Assembly: GCF_027924665.1 (NCBI RefSeq)
Contig: NZ_AP027043.1
Span: forward strand, 1,550,001-1,614,000
Reading direction: 5' to 3'
Origin: Flavobacterium sp. GSB-24
Lineage (GTDB): Bacteria; Bacteroidota; Bacteroidia; Flavobacteriales; Flavobacteriaceae
Length of the DNA: 64,000 nt
The notes under the pieces: generated by a model
Database searches by the model: none
Told to the model about the DNA's origin: nothing
Seen by the model: the letters and a program-made list of their open reading frames with translations, nothing else
Part shown: piece by piece, positions 25,373 through 34,454 of the stretch
How the letters are laid out: every line of letters begins with the position of its first letter
How positions within the stretch are numbered: position 1 is the stretch's first letter
Program-made: the position numbers and the translations under genes

Positions 25373-26695
25373 TTAGTTTTGAGATTTAGGGGTAGGAATA
25401 TAATCTAGAATTAAGCGTTGATTTGGATTTAAATATTTCTTGGCAACCTCTCTAATTTCTTCTCTCGTAATAGAATGGTAAATGTCGATTTCAGTATTAA
25501 TTAAATTCACATCGCCATAAAGCAAATAATAAGAAGCAAGATTTTCTGCAATTCCTTCTACGCTAGAATTTGCATTTACATAGTTATTATCGAATTTGTT
25601 TTGTAATTTTTCATAATCTTTTTCAGAAATAAGATCGGTTTGAATTTTTACAATTTCCTCGTCCATTTCTTTTAAGATATCTGCAGTTGTATTTGGAGCC
25701 ATTGGTAAACCGTACAAAATATACATTCCATAATCTTCCTGACTAAATCCTACAGCGCCAATCTGTAAAGCCATCTTTTTGTCATCAACAATCTTCTTGT
25801 ACAATTTAGAGCTTTTTCCGTCACTTAGATAAGAAGAAATTAAGTCTAAAACTCGAGCATCTCTAGTTTTCATCGAAGGCGTTCTGTAAGAAGCAACAAT
25901 CATCGGAATCTGAATGTTCGGGTCTTCATAAGTAGCTTTAATTGGCTGTGTAATTGGGTCTTCGATATAAGTTTGCTTTTTAACTTCTTCTCCTCTTGGA
26001 ATTGGTCCAAAATATTTCTGAATCCATTCTTTTGTTTTTGTTTTATCAAAATCTCCAGCAACAACCAAAACGGCATTATTTGGTGTGTAGAATTTTTTAT
26101 TAAAAGCCTGAAATTCTTCTAGAGTTGCGGCGTCTAGATCTTGCATAGATCCAATAGTTGTCCATTTGTAAGGATGTTTTTTGAACATGTTCTTTTTAAC
26201 CTCAGGCAGAATGTTCCCATACGGCTGATTGTCGTAACGCATTCTTTTTTCTTCTTTTACAACTTCGTTCTGAGTTTCAACACCAATCTTATTAATAATA
26301 GGATGCATTAATCTTTCAGATTCCATCCATAAACCAAGTTCTAAACTGTTAGAAGGAAAAACTTCATAATAATACGTTCTGTCATCAGATGTGTTGGCAT
26401 TATTAACGCCGCCATTTGCGGTAACAATTTTCATCCATTCACCGCGTTTAATATTTTGAGTTCCTTCAAATAATAAATGCTCAAAAAAGTGTGCAAATCC
26501 CGTTCTGTCCGGACGTTCATCTTTTGACCCCACATGATACATTACCGATGTGATAACAACTGGAGCAGAAGGATCGTTGTGTAAAATAACATGCAGCCCA
26601 TTATCTAGATTGTATTCTTCAAAAGCTACTTTTTGAGCATGAGCCACTCCGCCGAGCATTAATGCAGCACTTAACATCATTATTGATTTTTTCAT
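25373..26695 (-). CDS. M16-family zinc metalloprotease (active subunit)
   Basis: 440 residues with a signal peptide (ALMLGGVAHAQ). The inverted zinc motif is intact: His69-Phe-Phe-Glu72-His73 in GFAHFFEHLLFEGT, followed by the distal Glu in NEVVKEEKRMRYDN. Processing peptidases of this family cut small unfolded peptides and often work as a heterodimer of one active and one inactive chain, which fits the downstream gene 12 bp away. The pair is predicted to be periplasmic or outer-membrane associated and to degrade peptides or process envelope proteins. A candidate TAnnTTTG promoter element lies at 26758-26765. Confidence 0.93.
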   Translation of the reverse strand: MKKSIMMLSAALMLGGVAHAQKVAFEEYNLDNGLHVILHNDPSAPVVITSVMYHVGSKDERPDRTGFAHFFEHLLFEGTQNIKRGEWMKIVTANGGVNNANTSDDRTYYYEVFPSNSLELGLWMESERLMHPIINKIGVETQNEVVKEEKRMRYDNQPYGNILPEVKKNMFKKHPYKWTTIGSMQDLDAATLEEFQAFNKKFYTPNNAVLVVAGDFDKTKTKEWIQKYFGPIPRGEEVKKQTYIEDPITQPIKATYEDPNIQIPMIVASYRTPSMKTRDARVLDLISSYLSDGKSSKLYKKIVDDKKMALQIGAVGFSQEDYGMYILYGLPMAPNTTADILKEMDEEIVKIQTDLISEKDYEKLQNKFDNNYVNANSSVEGIAENLASYYLLYGDVNLINTEIDIYHSITREEIREVAKKYLNPNQRLILDYIPTPKSQN

Positions 26696-26757
26696 AAAGA
26701 TTAATAATTTTATATATCAAACAAGAGTAGGTAGACCAGAGTTGATTTTAGTTACAT

Positions 26758-26783
26758 CAAAAATAGTTTTTTTTAATTATCAA
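26758..26783 (-). promoter_or_regulatory. Candidate promoter of the M16 protease operon
   Basis: On the minus strand, TTG (26783-26781) is followed after 15 nt by TATTTTTG (26765-26758). The -7 element is perfect; the spacing is slightly short of the usual 17-23 nt. Confidence 0.5.
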
Positions 26784-26908
26784 TTAAAGATTTGTTTTTA
26801 ATTTACGGCTATTTTAACAATCTTTTACTTTAAATAAAATCTATTTTTTGATTTAAAGTGCTTGAAATACAGCGCTTTTTGGGTTGAAAATATTTTTGCT
26901 TTTAGAGA

Positions 26909-26938
26909 TTGCACAATAAATTATTAATTGTATATTTG
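26909..26938 (+). promoter_or_regulatory. Promoter of rplU-rpmA
   Basis: TTG at 26909-26911 is followed after 19 nt by TATATTTG at 26931-26938, an excellent match to the Bacteroidota consensus. It lies 30 bp upstream of the rplU ATG. Confidence 0.82.
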
Positions 26939-26968
26939 CAACCTTAAAAATCAATAAATCAATTTGGT

Positions 26969-27412
26969 ATGTATGCAATCGTAGAGATAGCAGGGCAACA
27001 ATTTAAAGTAAGCAAAGACTTAAAGGTTTATGTTCACCGTTTGTCTAACGAAGAAGGTTCAAGTGTTTCATTTGACAAAGTTCTTTTATTAGACGATAAC
27101 GGAAGCGTAACTTTAGGCGCCCCAGCTATAGAAGGTGCTTCAGTAGAAGCTAAAGTGTTACAACACTTAAAAGGTGATAAAGTTATCGTTTTCAAAAAGA
27201 AAAGAAGAAAAGGATACAAAAAGAGAAATGGTCACAGACAATATCTTACACAAATTGTAATTGAAGGTATTACTGCAGCGGGTGGAACTAAAAAAGCAGC
27301 AGCTAAAAAAGCAGTTGTAGCAGAAGATGCACCAGCAACTGAAGTTGAAGCAGCTCCAAAAGCAAAAAAAGCAGCAGCTCCAAAAGCAAAAAAAGAAGCT
27401 ACTAAAGAATAA
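26969..27412 (+). CDS. rplU: Large-subunit ribosomal protein L21 (bL21)
   Basis: 147 residues. The conserved core is MYAIVEIAGQQFKVSKDLKVYVHRL to FKKKRRKGYKKRNGHRQYLTQIVIEGI (residues 1-107). About 40 residues of Ala/Lys-rich extension follow (KKAAAKKAVVAEDAP ... KAKKEATKE), longer than in E. coli L21 (103 residues) but, from memory, common in Flavobacteriia. It binds 23S rRNA. rpmA follows after 24 bp, the near-universal rplU-rpmA order. Confidence 0.97.
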   Translation: MYAIVEIAGQQFKVSKDLKVYVHRLSNEEGSSVSFDKVLLLDDNGSVTLGAPAIEGASVEAKVLQHLKGDKVIVFKKKRRKGYKKRNGHRQYLTQIVIEGITAAGGTKKAAAKKAVVAEDAPATEVEAAPKAKKAAAPKAKKEATKE

Positions 27413-27436
27413 TAACAATATTTAAACTCATACGTC

Positions 27437-27697
27437 ATGGCTCACAAGAAAGGTGTCGGTAGTTCGAAGAATGGTAGAGAATCAGAATCAAAACGTCTAG
27501 GCGTTAAGATTTATGGTGGTCAAGCTGCTATTGCTGGAAACATCATCGTTAGACAAAGAGGTTCAAAACACAATCCAGGTGAAAACGTTTACATTAGTAA
27601 AGATCACACTCTTCACGCAAGAGTTGCTGGAGTTGTTAAGTTCCAAAAGAAAAGAGATAACAAATCTTATGTATCTATTATTCCTTTCGAGGCATAA
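27437..27697 (+). CDS. rpmA: Large-subunit ribosomal protein L27 (bL27)
   Basis: 86 residues. The N terminus [24 protein letters not shown] starts directly with the flexible tail that reaches the peptidyl-transferase centre, without the cleaved leader seen in Firmicutes. [24 protein letters not shown] is the family core. It is cotranscribed with rplU and followed by a terminator. Confidence 0.97.
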
Positions 27698-27720
27698 TAA
27701 TCAAAGATTACTTTTTACAA

Positions 27721-27750
27721 AACCCGTTCAGAAATGAACGGGTTTTTTGT
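27721..27750 (+). terminator. Terminator of rplU-rpmA
   Basis: A perfect 10-bp stem (AACCCGTTCA / TGAACGGGTT) with a GAAA tetraloop and T-run. Confidence 0.93.
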
Positions 27751-27786
27751 TTTTAATATTTGTTGCCGTGAACTCGACAAAGATTG

Positions 27787-27950
27787 GTCATTGCGAGGAA
27801 CGAAGCAATCTCATGTGCAAAATCAATTAGTATGGGTGTGTTTGCTTCGTTCCCCAATGCAGCGAAAAAAAACCTTCGTCAATGTTTTAAACTTTGACAA
27901 AGGCTATAGGGTATTTTTTTAAATTGGAATTTGGAATTTTTAAATTGGAA
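27787..27950. repeat. Dispersed repeats between rpmA and the AsmA gene
   Basis: 27787-27813 is the perfect inverted counterpart of the 27-nt repeat at 15604. A decayed half copy facing it (TTTGCTTCGTTCCCCAATGC) lies at 27841-27860. 27873-27903 is a diverged 31-nt version of the hairpin at 23201. 27919-27950 has the AAATTGGAATTTGGAATTTT type of run. An open frame across this region (27734-27922) consists of repeat sequence and is not considered a gene. Confidence 0.72.
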
Positions 27951-27954
27951 TTTA

Positions 27955-30714
27955 TTATTCAGTATCCTTAGTTTCTTCCAGGTCTTCAGTTTTTCTTCCC
28001 ACTTTTACTTTAGGATTATCTTGCGTTCCTGTTACAGTAAGCGGAATTCCAAATATGCCAAAAGGAGGTAGTCCTAAACGCATTTTTAAATTCATTTTTC
28101 CGTCTAAACTTGTTGTTCCTTCAATTCTTGGTCGGAAGCCGGCAAACTTAAATTTAAAACGTTCTACGGTTATGATATTGTTTTTAACGGTAGTTTTAAT
28201 GTCAACTTTTGAAACATCTGGATTCTTCATAGACTCCGAGTTTGTTTGTTTGCTTACCGCATTAAACATTTTTAATCCTCTCACTTTTACATCTTTTACA
28301 GAAAGTGTTCCGCCGCCAACAAGTGAAGGATAAACGGGATCCATATTTCCATTTAGACGGCCTTTTAGCTGATAATCTAAAGAAACAATTCCCTGCGCTT
28401 TTTCTGCAGCGCTGGCCATTTTTCTAAAAACTTCTATTTCATTGTATGCTCTTTTAATATCAAAATCAGCAGCTTTAATTGAATAATCAAAATTTGCTTT
28501 TTGAGGCGTTACCGCTTGATAATTGGCATTCATTGAAACATTACATCCAATTAAGTTGAAACCAGTATTCTGCATGGTTAATTTACCATTTTTCATGCTT
28601 AAATTTCCAGTTGCATTCTGTAGATTTAGCTTGTCAAAATTTACCTTTTCGGCACTTGCGAATAATTGTAAGTTTAGATTTGTTGGAATAATGATCACGC
28701 CAGTCTGTTTATTTGCTGCTGGTTTTGTTTCTGTTTTAGGTGCAGGATTTTGCGCTACAGAAGTATTTGGATCTGTAGCAGACATAAATTCATCAACATT
28801 GATGTATCGTGCTGTAACTTTAAAAGAACCTCTTAAGATGCCTGTATTTGTTGTGGCGTAATTGAAAACGTTCTGAAGATACCCATTCATTTTAAAATCA
28901 GACTGTCCGTAAGCAGCTAAGAAATTATTAAATGACATTTTATCTTGATTGATTTTGAAAATGCCTTCTTTGATAATAAATTTCTTTGGAAGATATTCCG
29001 AAGCAATTCCGATATTTCTTAATTCAAGAGTTCCTTTATTGTGTAATTTGCTGTAATTTCCTTTTTCAGCGTCGCTTTGTTTTCCTTTTAAAACCAAGTC
29101 GGCTTTTACAAAACCATCTAGGTCAAGTCCTTTCTGTGAGAAGACTTTATAGATGCGATTTACGTCTAATTCGCCTTTTGCTTTTACATCATAAGTCAAA
29201 TCATCAAAATTACTTAAGTCAGCCTGAACGAAAACAGGTTTGCCTTCAAACGTAAATTGAACTGGTTTTAGATTCACTTTTAAATCTTGAAAAGTACCTT
29301 TTTGATTTTCAATTTTAGAGTTAATCGTAATATTGGTAATTGGATTTGGATAATATGGCGTTTTTAAATATCCATTTTTCAAATCTATTTTACCGTTTGT
29401 AATCGGAAAGCGTTTGTTTTTTTGATCAAAGACCCCGTTAACTTTTGCATCGCTTACTAAAGCTCCTTTTAGTTGAATGTTAGGAATTCCAAGCGCTCTG
29501 GTTAATTTTTCTAAATCGATTTTAGCATTAAATTGCCCGTTAATATCTGGTGTGTTCACGCCTTTAACCAAAAACTTTGATTTTAAATAATCTTGATTGA
29601 TGTTTAAAGAAAGGTTTTTAGCATCAACAATTACTAAATCGGGATTGAGAGACGGAACTTTTGTTTTAATGTCCAAATTTAAGTTTGAAACAGGAAAGGC
29701 ACTTTTGTTGTAATTCACAAATCCATCATTTATTTTTACGTCTAAATTAAGATCTGGTGCAATGTTTTGTGAGGTTATGTATTTACCTTTCAAAGTAAAA
29801 AGAAGATTTGCTTTTCCTTTTATTTCAGTCTGCGAAAGCCATGTTATGTATTTTGGAGGAAAGGCTGTGAATACGTCATATAAATTACTGTTGTCCGATT
29901 TAATGACAAAATCCATATTATAACCATCTTTCAAAATGTCAAATTTTCCTTTAAGATCGACCAAAAGCTGGTTGATTTTAAGGTTGTTTTGCTGGAAAAA
30001 GAAAGAAAGAGAGTTGATGTTTATTTTGGTAATTAAATCGGCATCAATTTTTTTATTCATTAAATAAGGTTCGTCTTCATAAACGATATTTAATTTTTCA
30101 ATTTTAGCTTTTGAGTATAAATCGAAAACAGCTTTGTTTAAGTCTCCTTTTCCTAAATAATTAAATCCAAGAGCATCAAAATGTACTTTTGTAGATTTAT
30201 CGTCGTAAATAATTTTACTGTTTAAAATCTCAATTCGTTCCAGTTTTAAAGCAGCTTCAGAACTGTCTTTTGGTTGAGTAGATTGTTTTTGTGACTTATA
30301 AACGTTGTAATTCGCTTCTCCGTTTGGGTTCACTTTTACATTGATGAAAGAATCTGATAAGTAAATCTGGTCGATTTTTACAGATTTGCTAAAAATCAAA
30401 CTGGCAACATTTATTCCAAAAGAAACCTCTTTTGCAGTAATGAATTTTTCGTTTTTGTATGGTGCTGATCCATTAAGACTTAAATCGTCTAAAGTTAATG
30501 TTAGTGATGGGAAATGACGAAAAAATGAAACCGAAACATCAGAATAATTAAGTTCTGCGCTCAATCTTTCGTTAGCCGTTTTTTTGATCTGTTCTTTAAT
30601 CTGATCCTCAAAGACGATAGGCGTTAAAAATAATAATCCTAAAATAACGACGAAAGTTATTCCGAAATACTTCGCAATTTTAAATACGATTGATCTGGAT
30701 TTACTTTTTTGCAT
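27955..30714 (-). CDS. AsmA-family protein
   Basis: 919 residues. An N-terminal membrane helix (about 15-35, YFGITFVVILGLLFLTPIVF) anchors a long periplasmic part made of repeated beta-rich segments such as LNINSLSFFFQQNNLKINQLLVDLKGKF. AsmA-type similarity is seen at the N terminus (ISFSINVASLIFSKSVKI-like segment near 90-110) and in the C-terminal third (KMRLGLPPFGIFGIPLTVTGTQDNPKVKVGR). AsmA-like proteins form hydrophobic grooves that move phospholipids between membranes; that role is known for other members and only inferred here. It lies 54 bp downstream of miaE on the same strand. Confidence 0.85.
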   Translation of the reverse strand: MQKSKSRSIVFKIAKYFGITFVVILGLLFLTPIVFEDQIKEQIKKTANERLSAELNYSDVSVSFFRHFPSLTLTLDDLSLNGSAPYKNEKFITAKEVSFGINVASLIFSKSVKIDQIYLSDSFINVKVNPNGEANYNVYKSQKQSTQPKDSSEAALKLERIEILNSKIIYDDKSTKVHFDALGFNYLGKGDLNKAVFDLYSKAKIEKLNIVYEDEPYLMNKKIDADLITKININSLSFFFQQNNLKINQLLVDLKGKFDILKDGYNMDFVIKSDNSNLYDVFTAFPPKYITWLSQTEIKGKANLLFTLKGKYITSQNIAPDLNLDVKINDGFVNYNKSAFPVSNLNLDIKTKVPSLNPDLVIVDAKNLSLNINQDYLKSKFLVKGVNTPDINGQFNAKIDLEKLTRALGIPNIQLKGALVSDAKVNGVFDQKNKRFPITNGKIDLKNGYLKTPYYPNPITNITINSKIENQKGTFQDLKVNLKPVQFTFEGKPVFVQADLSNFDDLTYDVKAKGELDVNRIYKVFSQKGLDLDGFVKADLVLKGKQSDAEKGNYSKLHNKGTLELRNIGIASEYLPKKFIIKEGIFKINQDKMSFNNFLAAYGQSDFKMNGYLQNVFNYATTNTGILRGSFKVTARYINVDEFMSATDPNTSVAQNPAPKTETKPAANKQTGVIIIPTNLNLQLFASAEKVNFDKLNLQNATGNLSMKNGKLTMQNTGFNLIGCNVSMNANYQAVTPQKANFDYSIKAADFDIKRAYNEIEVFRKMASAAEKAQGIVSLDYQLKGRLNGNMDPVYPSLVGGGTLSVKDVKVRGLKMFNAVSKQTNSESMKNPDVSKVDIKTTVKNNIITVERFKFKFAGFRPRIEGTTSLDGKMNLKMRLGLPPFGIFGIPLTVTGTQDNPKVKVGRKTEDLEETKDTE

Positions 30715-30768
30715 AGCGAATTTATGGTATTTAGATATAAAAAAATGGGGTCAAAAAAAGAGCGTGAT

Positions 30769-31350
30769 TTATCCGTGTACAGTTTCTTTTTTACCATAAT
30801 TGGTAATAATAGAACCTTCGTATTCAATCCATTCTTTCCATCGTTTATCGATGTCGATATTGTCTTGATATTTTCTGGCAAAACCTAGAAAAGTAGTGTA
30901 ATGTCCGGCTTCAGAAATCATTAAGTCGCGATAGAATTTAGCTAATTCTTCATCTTTAATATTTTCAGAAAGCACTTTAAAACGCTCACAGCTTCTAGCT
31001 TCAATCATTGCAGAAAACAACAATCGATCGCAAAGAGCATCTCTTCTGCTGCCGTCTTTTTTCATGAATTTAAAAAGTTCATTCACATAATGGTCTTTCC
31101 TTTCACGTCCCAAAGTAAGTCCGCGTTTCTTTATCACATCATGAACCATTTGTAAATGTTCTAGTTCTTCTCTGGCAATTACTAGCATTTCGGTTACTAA
31201 TTCCTCTAATTCAGAGTTATAGGTAACAATGCTGATTGCGTTTGAGGCTGCTTTTTGTTCGCACCAAGCATGATCTGTTAAAATTTCTTCGATGTTTGAC
31301 TCGACGATATTTACCCAGCGAGGGTCTGTAGCTAATTTTAATCCCAACAT
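30769..31350 (-). CDS. miaE: tRNA-(ms2io6A)-hydroxylase
   Basis: 193 residues from the ATG at 31350 (MLGLKLATDPRWVNIVESNIEEILTDHAWCEQKAA). An in-frame TTG at 31377 lies inside the promoter element and is rejected. It is a diiron enzyme that hydroxylates the isopentenyl side chain of modified A37 in tRNA. The ligand pattern of a ferritin-like four-helix bundle is visible: DHAWCEQKAA, REELEHLQMVHD and MIEARSCERF, ISEAGHYTTF. It is upstream of the AsmA gene; no functional link is obvious. Confidence 0.9.
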   Translation of the reverse strand: MLGLKLATDPRWVNIVESNIEEILTDHAWCEQKAASNAISIVTYNSELEELVTEMLVIAREELEHLQMVHDVIKKRGLTLGRERKDHYVNELFKFMKKDGSRRDALCDRLLFSAMIEARSCERFKVLSENIKDEELAKFYRDLMISEAGHYTTFLGFARKYQDNIDIDKRWKEWIEYEGSIITNYGKKETVHG

Positions 31351-31374
31351 AATTTCCCAGCATTTAGTTCCGTG

Positions 31375-31382
31375 CAAAATTA
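31375..31382 (-). promoter_or_regulatory. Candidate -7 element of miaE
   Basis: On the minus strand this reads TAATTTTG, matching TAnnTTTG, 25 bp upstream of the ATG. A TTG at a correct -33 position was not found. Confidence 0.5.
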
Positions 31383-31464
31383 GTGTTTTTTATCACTAAT
31401 AATCACTAAATATCGTGCTATTGCGCTGAAAAAAGCATTATTTTGTAAGTTGAAATAAATTACA

Positions 31465-32709
31465 ATGAATCAGTTAAAAAAACTTTTAATTATTGGGTTT
31501 GTGTGGCCTGAGCCAAATTCTTCTGCGGCAGGCGGGAGAATGATGCAGTTGATTTCAATTTTCGTAGCAAACGGATTTGAAATAACATTTGCCAGCGCAG
31601 CGCAGGACAGTGATTTTATGGTTGATTTATCCGAGCTTGGAGTAATTAAAAAGAGCATAGAACTTAATTCAGCTACTTTTGATTCGTTTTTGTTGGAACT
31701 AAATCCCGATGTTGTGTTGTTTGATCGATTTATGATTGAAGAACAATTTGGATGGAGAGTAATCGAAAACTGCCCAAAGGCCATCAGGGTTTTAGATACC
31801 GAAGATTTACATTGTTTGAGAGCAGCAAGACAAAAAGCATTTAAGGAAAAACGAACTTTTGAAATGACTGATTTATTTTCTGAAGAAGTTGCTAAACGTG
31901 AAATTGCTAGTATTTTACGGTCTGATTTATCTTTAATTATTTCTGAATTCGAAATGAAAATTCTTAAAGAAAATTTTAGAATTAGTTCTGACTTGCTTTT
32001 TTATCTTCCTTTTTTAGTGAATAAAATAACTGAAGATGATTTATTGCAATTGCCTGTATTTGATGATCGTCAGCATTATGTTTTTATAGGGAATTTTCTT
32101 CACGAGCCGAATTGGAATACCGTGCAATATTTAAAAGAAGCGATTTGGCCTTCTATAAAAAAAGATTTTCCAGAAGCTGTTTTGGAAGTTTATGGCGCTT
32201 ATCCCTCACAAAAAGTGCTGCAATTACATCAGCCTAAAAATGGTTTTTTTATAATGGGAAGGGCAGCAGATGCTGATGAAGTGGTGAAAAAGGCGAGGGT
32301 TGTATTGGCTCCAATTCGTTTTGGAGCAGGTTTGAAAGGGAAGTTGTTAGAGGCAATGCAATGCGGAACGCCAAGTGTAACAACAACAATTGGTTCTGAA
32401 GCTATGCATGGTAATCTACCATGGAATGGTTTTGTTGAAGATGATCCGCAGGAATTTGCAAAAAAAGCAATTGCACTTTATAAAGATGAAAATCTATGGA
32501 AAGAGTCTCAGAAAAATGCTGTTGCGATTATTAATGAATGTTATCAAAAAAATAATTATTCAGACGAATTAACTAATCTGGTTAATAAATTATTAATCGA
32601 TTCCACAAATCATCGGCTTCATAATTTTATGGGCAGTTTACTACAGCATCACGCGTATAAGAGCACCATGTATATGTCAAAATGGATTGAAGCCAAAAAT
32701 AAAAATTAA
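31465..32709 (+). CDS. Glycosyltransferase, GT4-like
   Basis: 414 residues, no signal peptide. The N-terminal domain has WPEPNSSAAGGRMMQLISIFVANGFEITFAS (residues 13-43), the usual GT4 acceptor-side opening. The C-terminal donor domain shows YVFIGNFLHEPNWNTVQYLKEAIWP near 200 and ARVVLAPIRFGAGLKGKLLEAMQCGTPSVTTTIGSEAM near 280, the nucleotide-sugar binding region. It is predicted to transfer a sugar to a surface glycan or protein; donor and acceptor are unknown. It stands alone rather than in a polysaccharide cluster, and its last 4 bp overlap the convergent AraC-type gene. Confidence 0.88.
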   Translation: MNQLKKLLIIGFVWPEPNSSAAGGRMMQLISIFVANGFEITFASAAQDSDFMVDLSELGVIKKSIELNSATFDSFLLELNPDVVLFDRFMIEEQFGWRVIENCPKAIRVLDTEDLHCLRAARQKAFKEKRTFEMTDLFSEEVAKREIASILRSDLSLIISEFEMKILKENFRISSDLLFYLPFLVNKITEDDLLQLPVFDDRQHYVFIGNFLHEPNWNTVQYLKEAIWPSIKKDFPEAVLEVYGAYPSQKVLQLHQPKNGFFIMGRAADADEVVKKARVVLAPIRFGAGLKGKLLEAMQCGTPSVTTTIGSEAMHGNLPWNGFVEDDPQEFAKKAIALYKDENLWKESQKNAVAIINECYQKNNYSDELTNLVNKLLIDSTNHRLHNFMGSLLQHHAYKSTMYMSKWIEAKNKN

Positions 32710-33584
32710 GCCTCCATTTTTCCAAACCCTACAGTTTCACGATAAATCTGAGGCGAAACATCGGCATTGGTTTTAAAGAAACGGCTGAAATAATGTTCGT
32801 CATCATAACCTAGTTCGTAAGCTATTTCTTTTACGGTTTTATTGGTTAAGTACAATTCTCGTTTAGCTTCAATAATTATTCTTTCCGAAATTAAGTCCGT
32901 TAGTGTTTTATTGAAGTAATTCTTAGAGAGTTTTGCTAATGCTTTTGGTGAAATATTTAGCAGATCTGCATAATTTCCAGCCGAATGTTTGGTTTTGAAA
33001 TTAAGTTCAATGGCATCTATCAGATTTTGAAGAATAGCAGGTTCTTTTGAATCTGGAACCGATTTCAGCTCTTCTAATTGCTCTGTTTTTAGTCTTGAAG
33101 CTGTAATTAAAAATATCTTTAAATACGAAATTAGCAGTTCATATTGTGCCAGTTCAGCATTTTGAATTTCAGCTTTCATTTGCTCAATAACCATTTTGAA
33201 AGTTAGCATCGCTTGTTCTGTAACACGAACATAAGGTGGCTGATAAATGTTATTGAATAAAACGCCGTTACATGAAACTTCTTTTTGATGCATGTGAATG
33301 CAGTAAAAATCTGGGTGAAAATGAATCGCAATTCCTTCAATTGGTTCGTTTACGCAAAGCATAAAAGGCTGATATGGTGAAAAGGCTATAAGAGAGTTTT
33401 CTTCAAATTGATGTTCTGCAAAATCAGCTTTTACTTTGCCTTTTCCTTTGGTTACCCAAATTAAAGAGTAGTAGTTGTTTCGTTGCAAATGGTCGAAATG
33501 GCTGTTGTCATCAAAAGAAAGAATTTTAAATGCTAAATTGCCATTTTGCGGATTTATCAAAGTTGAAACATTTGAAGAACTCAT
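32706..33584 (-). CDS. AraC-family transcriptional regulator
   Basis: 292 residues. The N-terminal half (about 20-115) is a cupin-type sensor domain (SLIWVTKGKGKVKADFAEHQFEENSLIAFSPYQPF). The C-terminal 100 residues form two helix-turn-helix motifs, with NYADLLNISPKALAKLSKNYF near 212 and VKEIAYELGYDDEHYFSRFFKTNADVSPQIYR near 252-283, the AraC signature. It is likely a cytoplasmic regulator. The AhpD-like gene lies 96 bp upstream on the same strand and may be its target or operon partner. Confidence 0.92.
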   Translation of the reverse strand: MSSSNVSTLINPQNGNLAFKILSFDDNSHFDHLQRNNYYSLIWVTKGKGKVKADFAEHQFEENSLIAFSPYQPFMLCVNEPIEGIAIHFHPDFYCIHMHQKEVSCNGVLFNNIYQPPYVRVTEQAMLTFKMVIEQMKAEIQNAELAQYELLISYLKIFLITASRLKTEQLEELKSVPDSKEPAILQNLIDAIELNFKTKHSAGNYADLLNISPKALAKLSKNYFNKTLTDLISERIIIEAKRELYLTNKTVKEIAYELGYDDEHYFSRFFKTNADVSPQIYRETVGFGKMEA

Positions 33585-33680
33585 ATGTAATAGTATTTTT
33601 GAAAATATAAAGATAGTTATGAAATAAATTCACAACTATCCTTATAAATTGTTTTTTGTTATAGTGTGCTGGTGTTTTAA

Positions 33681-34211
33681 TTATACTGCTGGAAAATCAA
33701 TTTCAGTATTAGCAACGTTATTGAAATAGTTTGTTAAAACATTTAAAGCGACATGAGCAATAGTTTCAGCGATTTCTGCGTCAGAAACTTCTGCATTTTT
33801 AGCTTTATTGACATCTTCATCGTTTACTAAACCATTTTTACTGATTAAAGTTTTAGCTAATTGTAAAATTGCTTCTGTTTTAGCGTCTGTTGAATTTCCT
33901 GTTCTTGCCGCTTTTAAAACCGCTGGATCTGCCTTAACTAATTTTTCTCCAATAAAGGTATGAGCTGCTAAACAATAATCGCAAGAATTGCTTTCTGAAA
34001 CTGCTAATGCAATTAATTCGCCGGTTTTTGCGCTTAGTTTTCCGTGGCTCAATGCACCGCTCAAATTCAAATATCCTTCAAGAACTGCTGGTGAATTTCC
34101 CATTGTTCTCATCATGTTCGGAACTACACCTAATTTTGCTTGTACAGCGTTGAATAAATCTTTAGTTTTTCCTGTTACTTCTTCTGGGTTTAATGCTGTT
34201 AATCGTGTCAT
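33681..34211 (-). CDS. Carboxymuconolactone decarboxylase/AhpD-like protein
   Basis: 176 residues. The AhpD core is visible as ELIALAVSESNSCDYCLAAHTFIGEKL (about 65-91), with the redox Cys-x2-Cys and the following His. Members act as alkylhydroperoxidase-like or thiol-redox enzymes; many are uncharacterised. Its ending (ALNVLTNYFNNVANTEIDFP) matches the peroxidase-related subgroup. Being next to an AraC regulator on the same strand is typical of stress-inducible members, an inference only. Confidence 0.88.
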   Translation of the reverse strand: MTRLTALNPEEVTGKTKDLFNAVQAKLGVVPNMMRTMGNSPAVLEGYLNLSGALSHGKLSAKTGELIALAVSESNSCDYCLAAHTFIGEKLVKADPAVLKAARTGNSTDAKTEAILQLAKTLISKNGLVNDEDVNKAKNAEVSDAEIAETIAHVALNVLTNYFNNVANTEIDFPAV

Positions 34212-34357
34212 TTTATTTAAATTTTAAATGTTATTATTTGTTGTTGTCTTTTGACATTACAAAGGTGCGACGATTACAGATTTTGGAACATGGAGAATCT
34301 ACGCTATGTGATGGACAATTTTCCCTGACAATTATTTTAAACGAAAAAATCATAATC

Positions 34358-34386
34358 TTGTCATTTCGACGGAGGAGAAATGACAA
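34358..34386. repeat. Short palindromic dispersed repeat
   Basis: Arms TTGTCATTTC and GAAATGACAA flank a 9-nt loop (GACGGAGGA). It looks like a member of the family of GTCATTTCGAC-type intergenic repeats, here between the AhpD-like gene and the M1 peptidase. Confidence 0.6.
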
Positions 34387-34400
34387 ATAGTGCATATAAA

Positions 34401-34434
34401 AAAAGAGGCTGTCCGTAAAGTGACAGCCTCTTTT
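34401..34434 (-). terminator. Terminator of the M1 aminopeptidase gene
   Basis: A 13-bp stem (AAAAGAGGCTGTC / GACAGCCTCTTTT), with an A-run on the left giving a U-run on the minus-strand transcript. Confidence 0.9.
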
Positions 34435-34454
34435 AAAATGATAGTTTAAAAAAT

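Noticed and set aside
27734..27922. Open frame of 62 codons downstream of rpmA
   Set aside because: It runs through the terminator and two dispersed repeats, has no conserved motif, and its composition reflects the repeats rather than a protein.
31351..31377. TTG at 31377 as the start of miaE
   Set aside because: The codon lies inside a TAATTTTG promoter element; the ATG at 31350 gives the expected N terminus.
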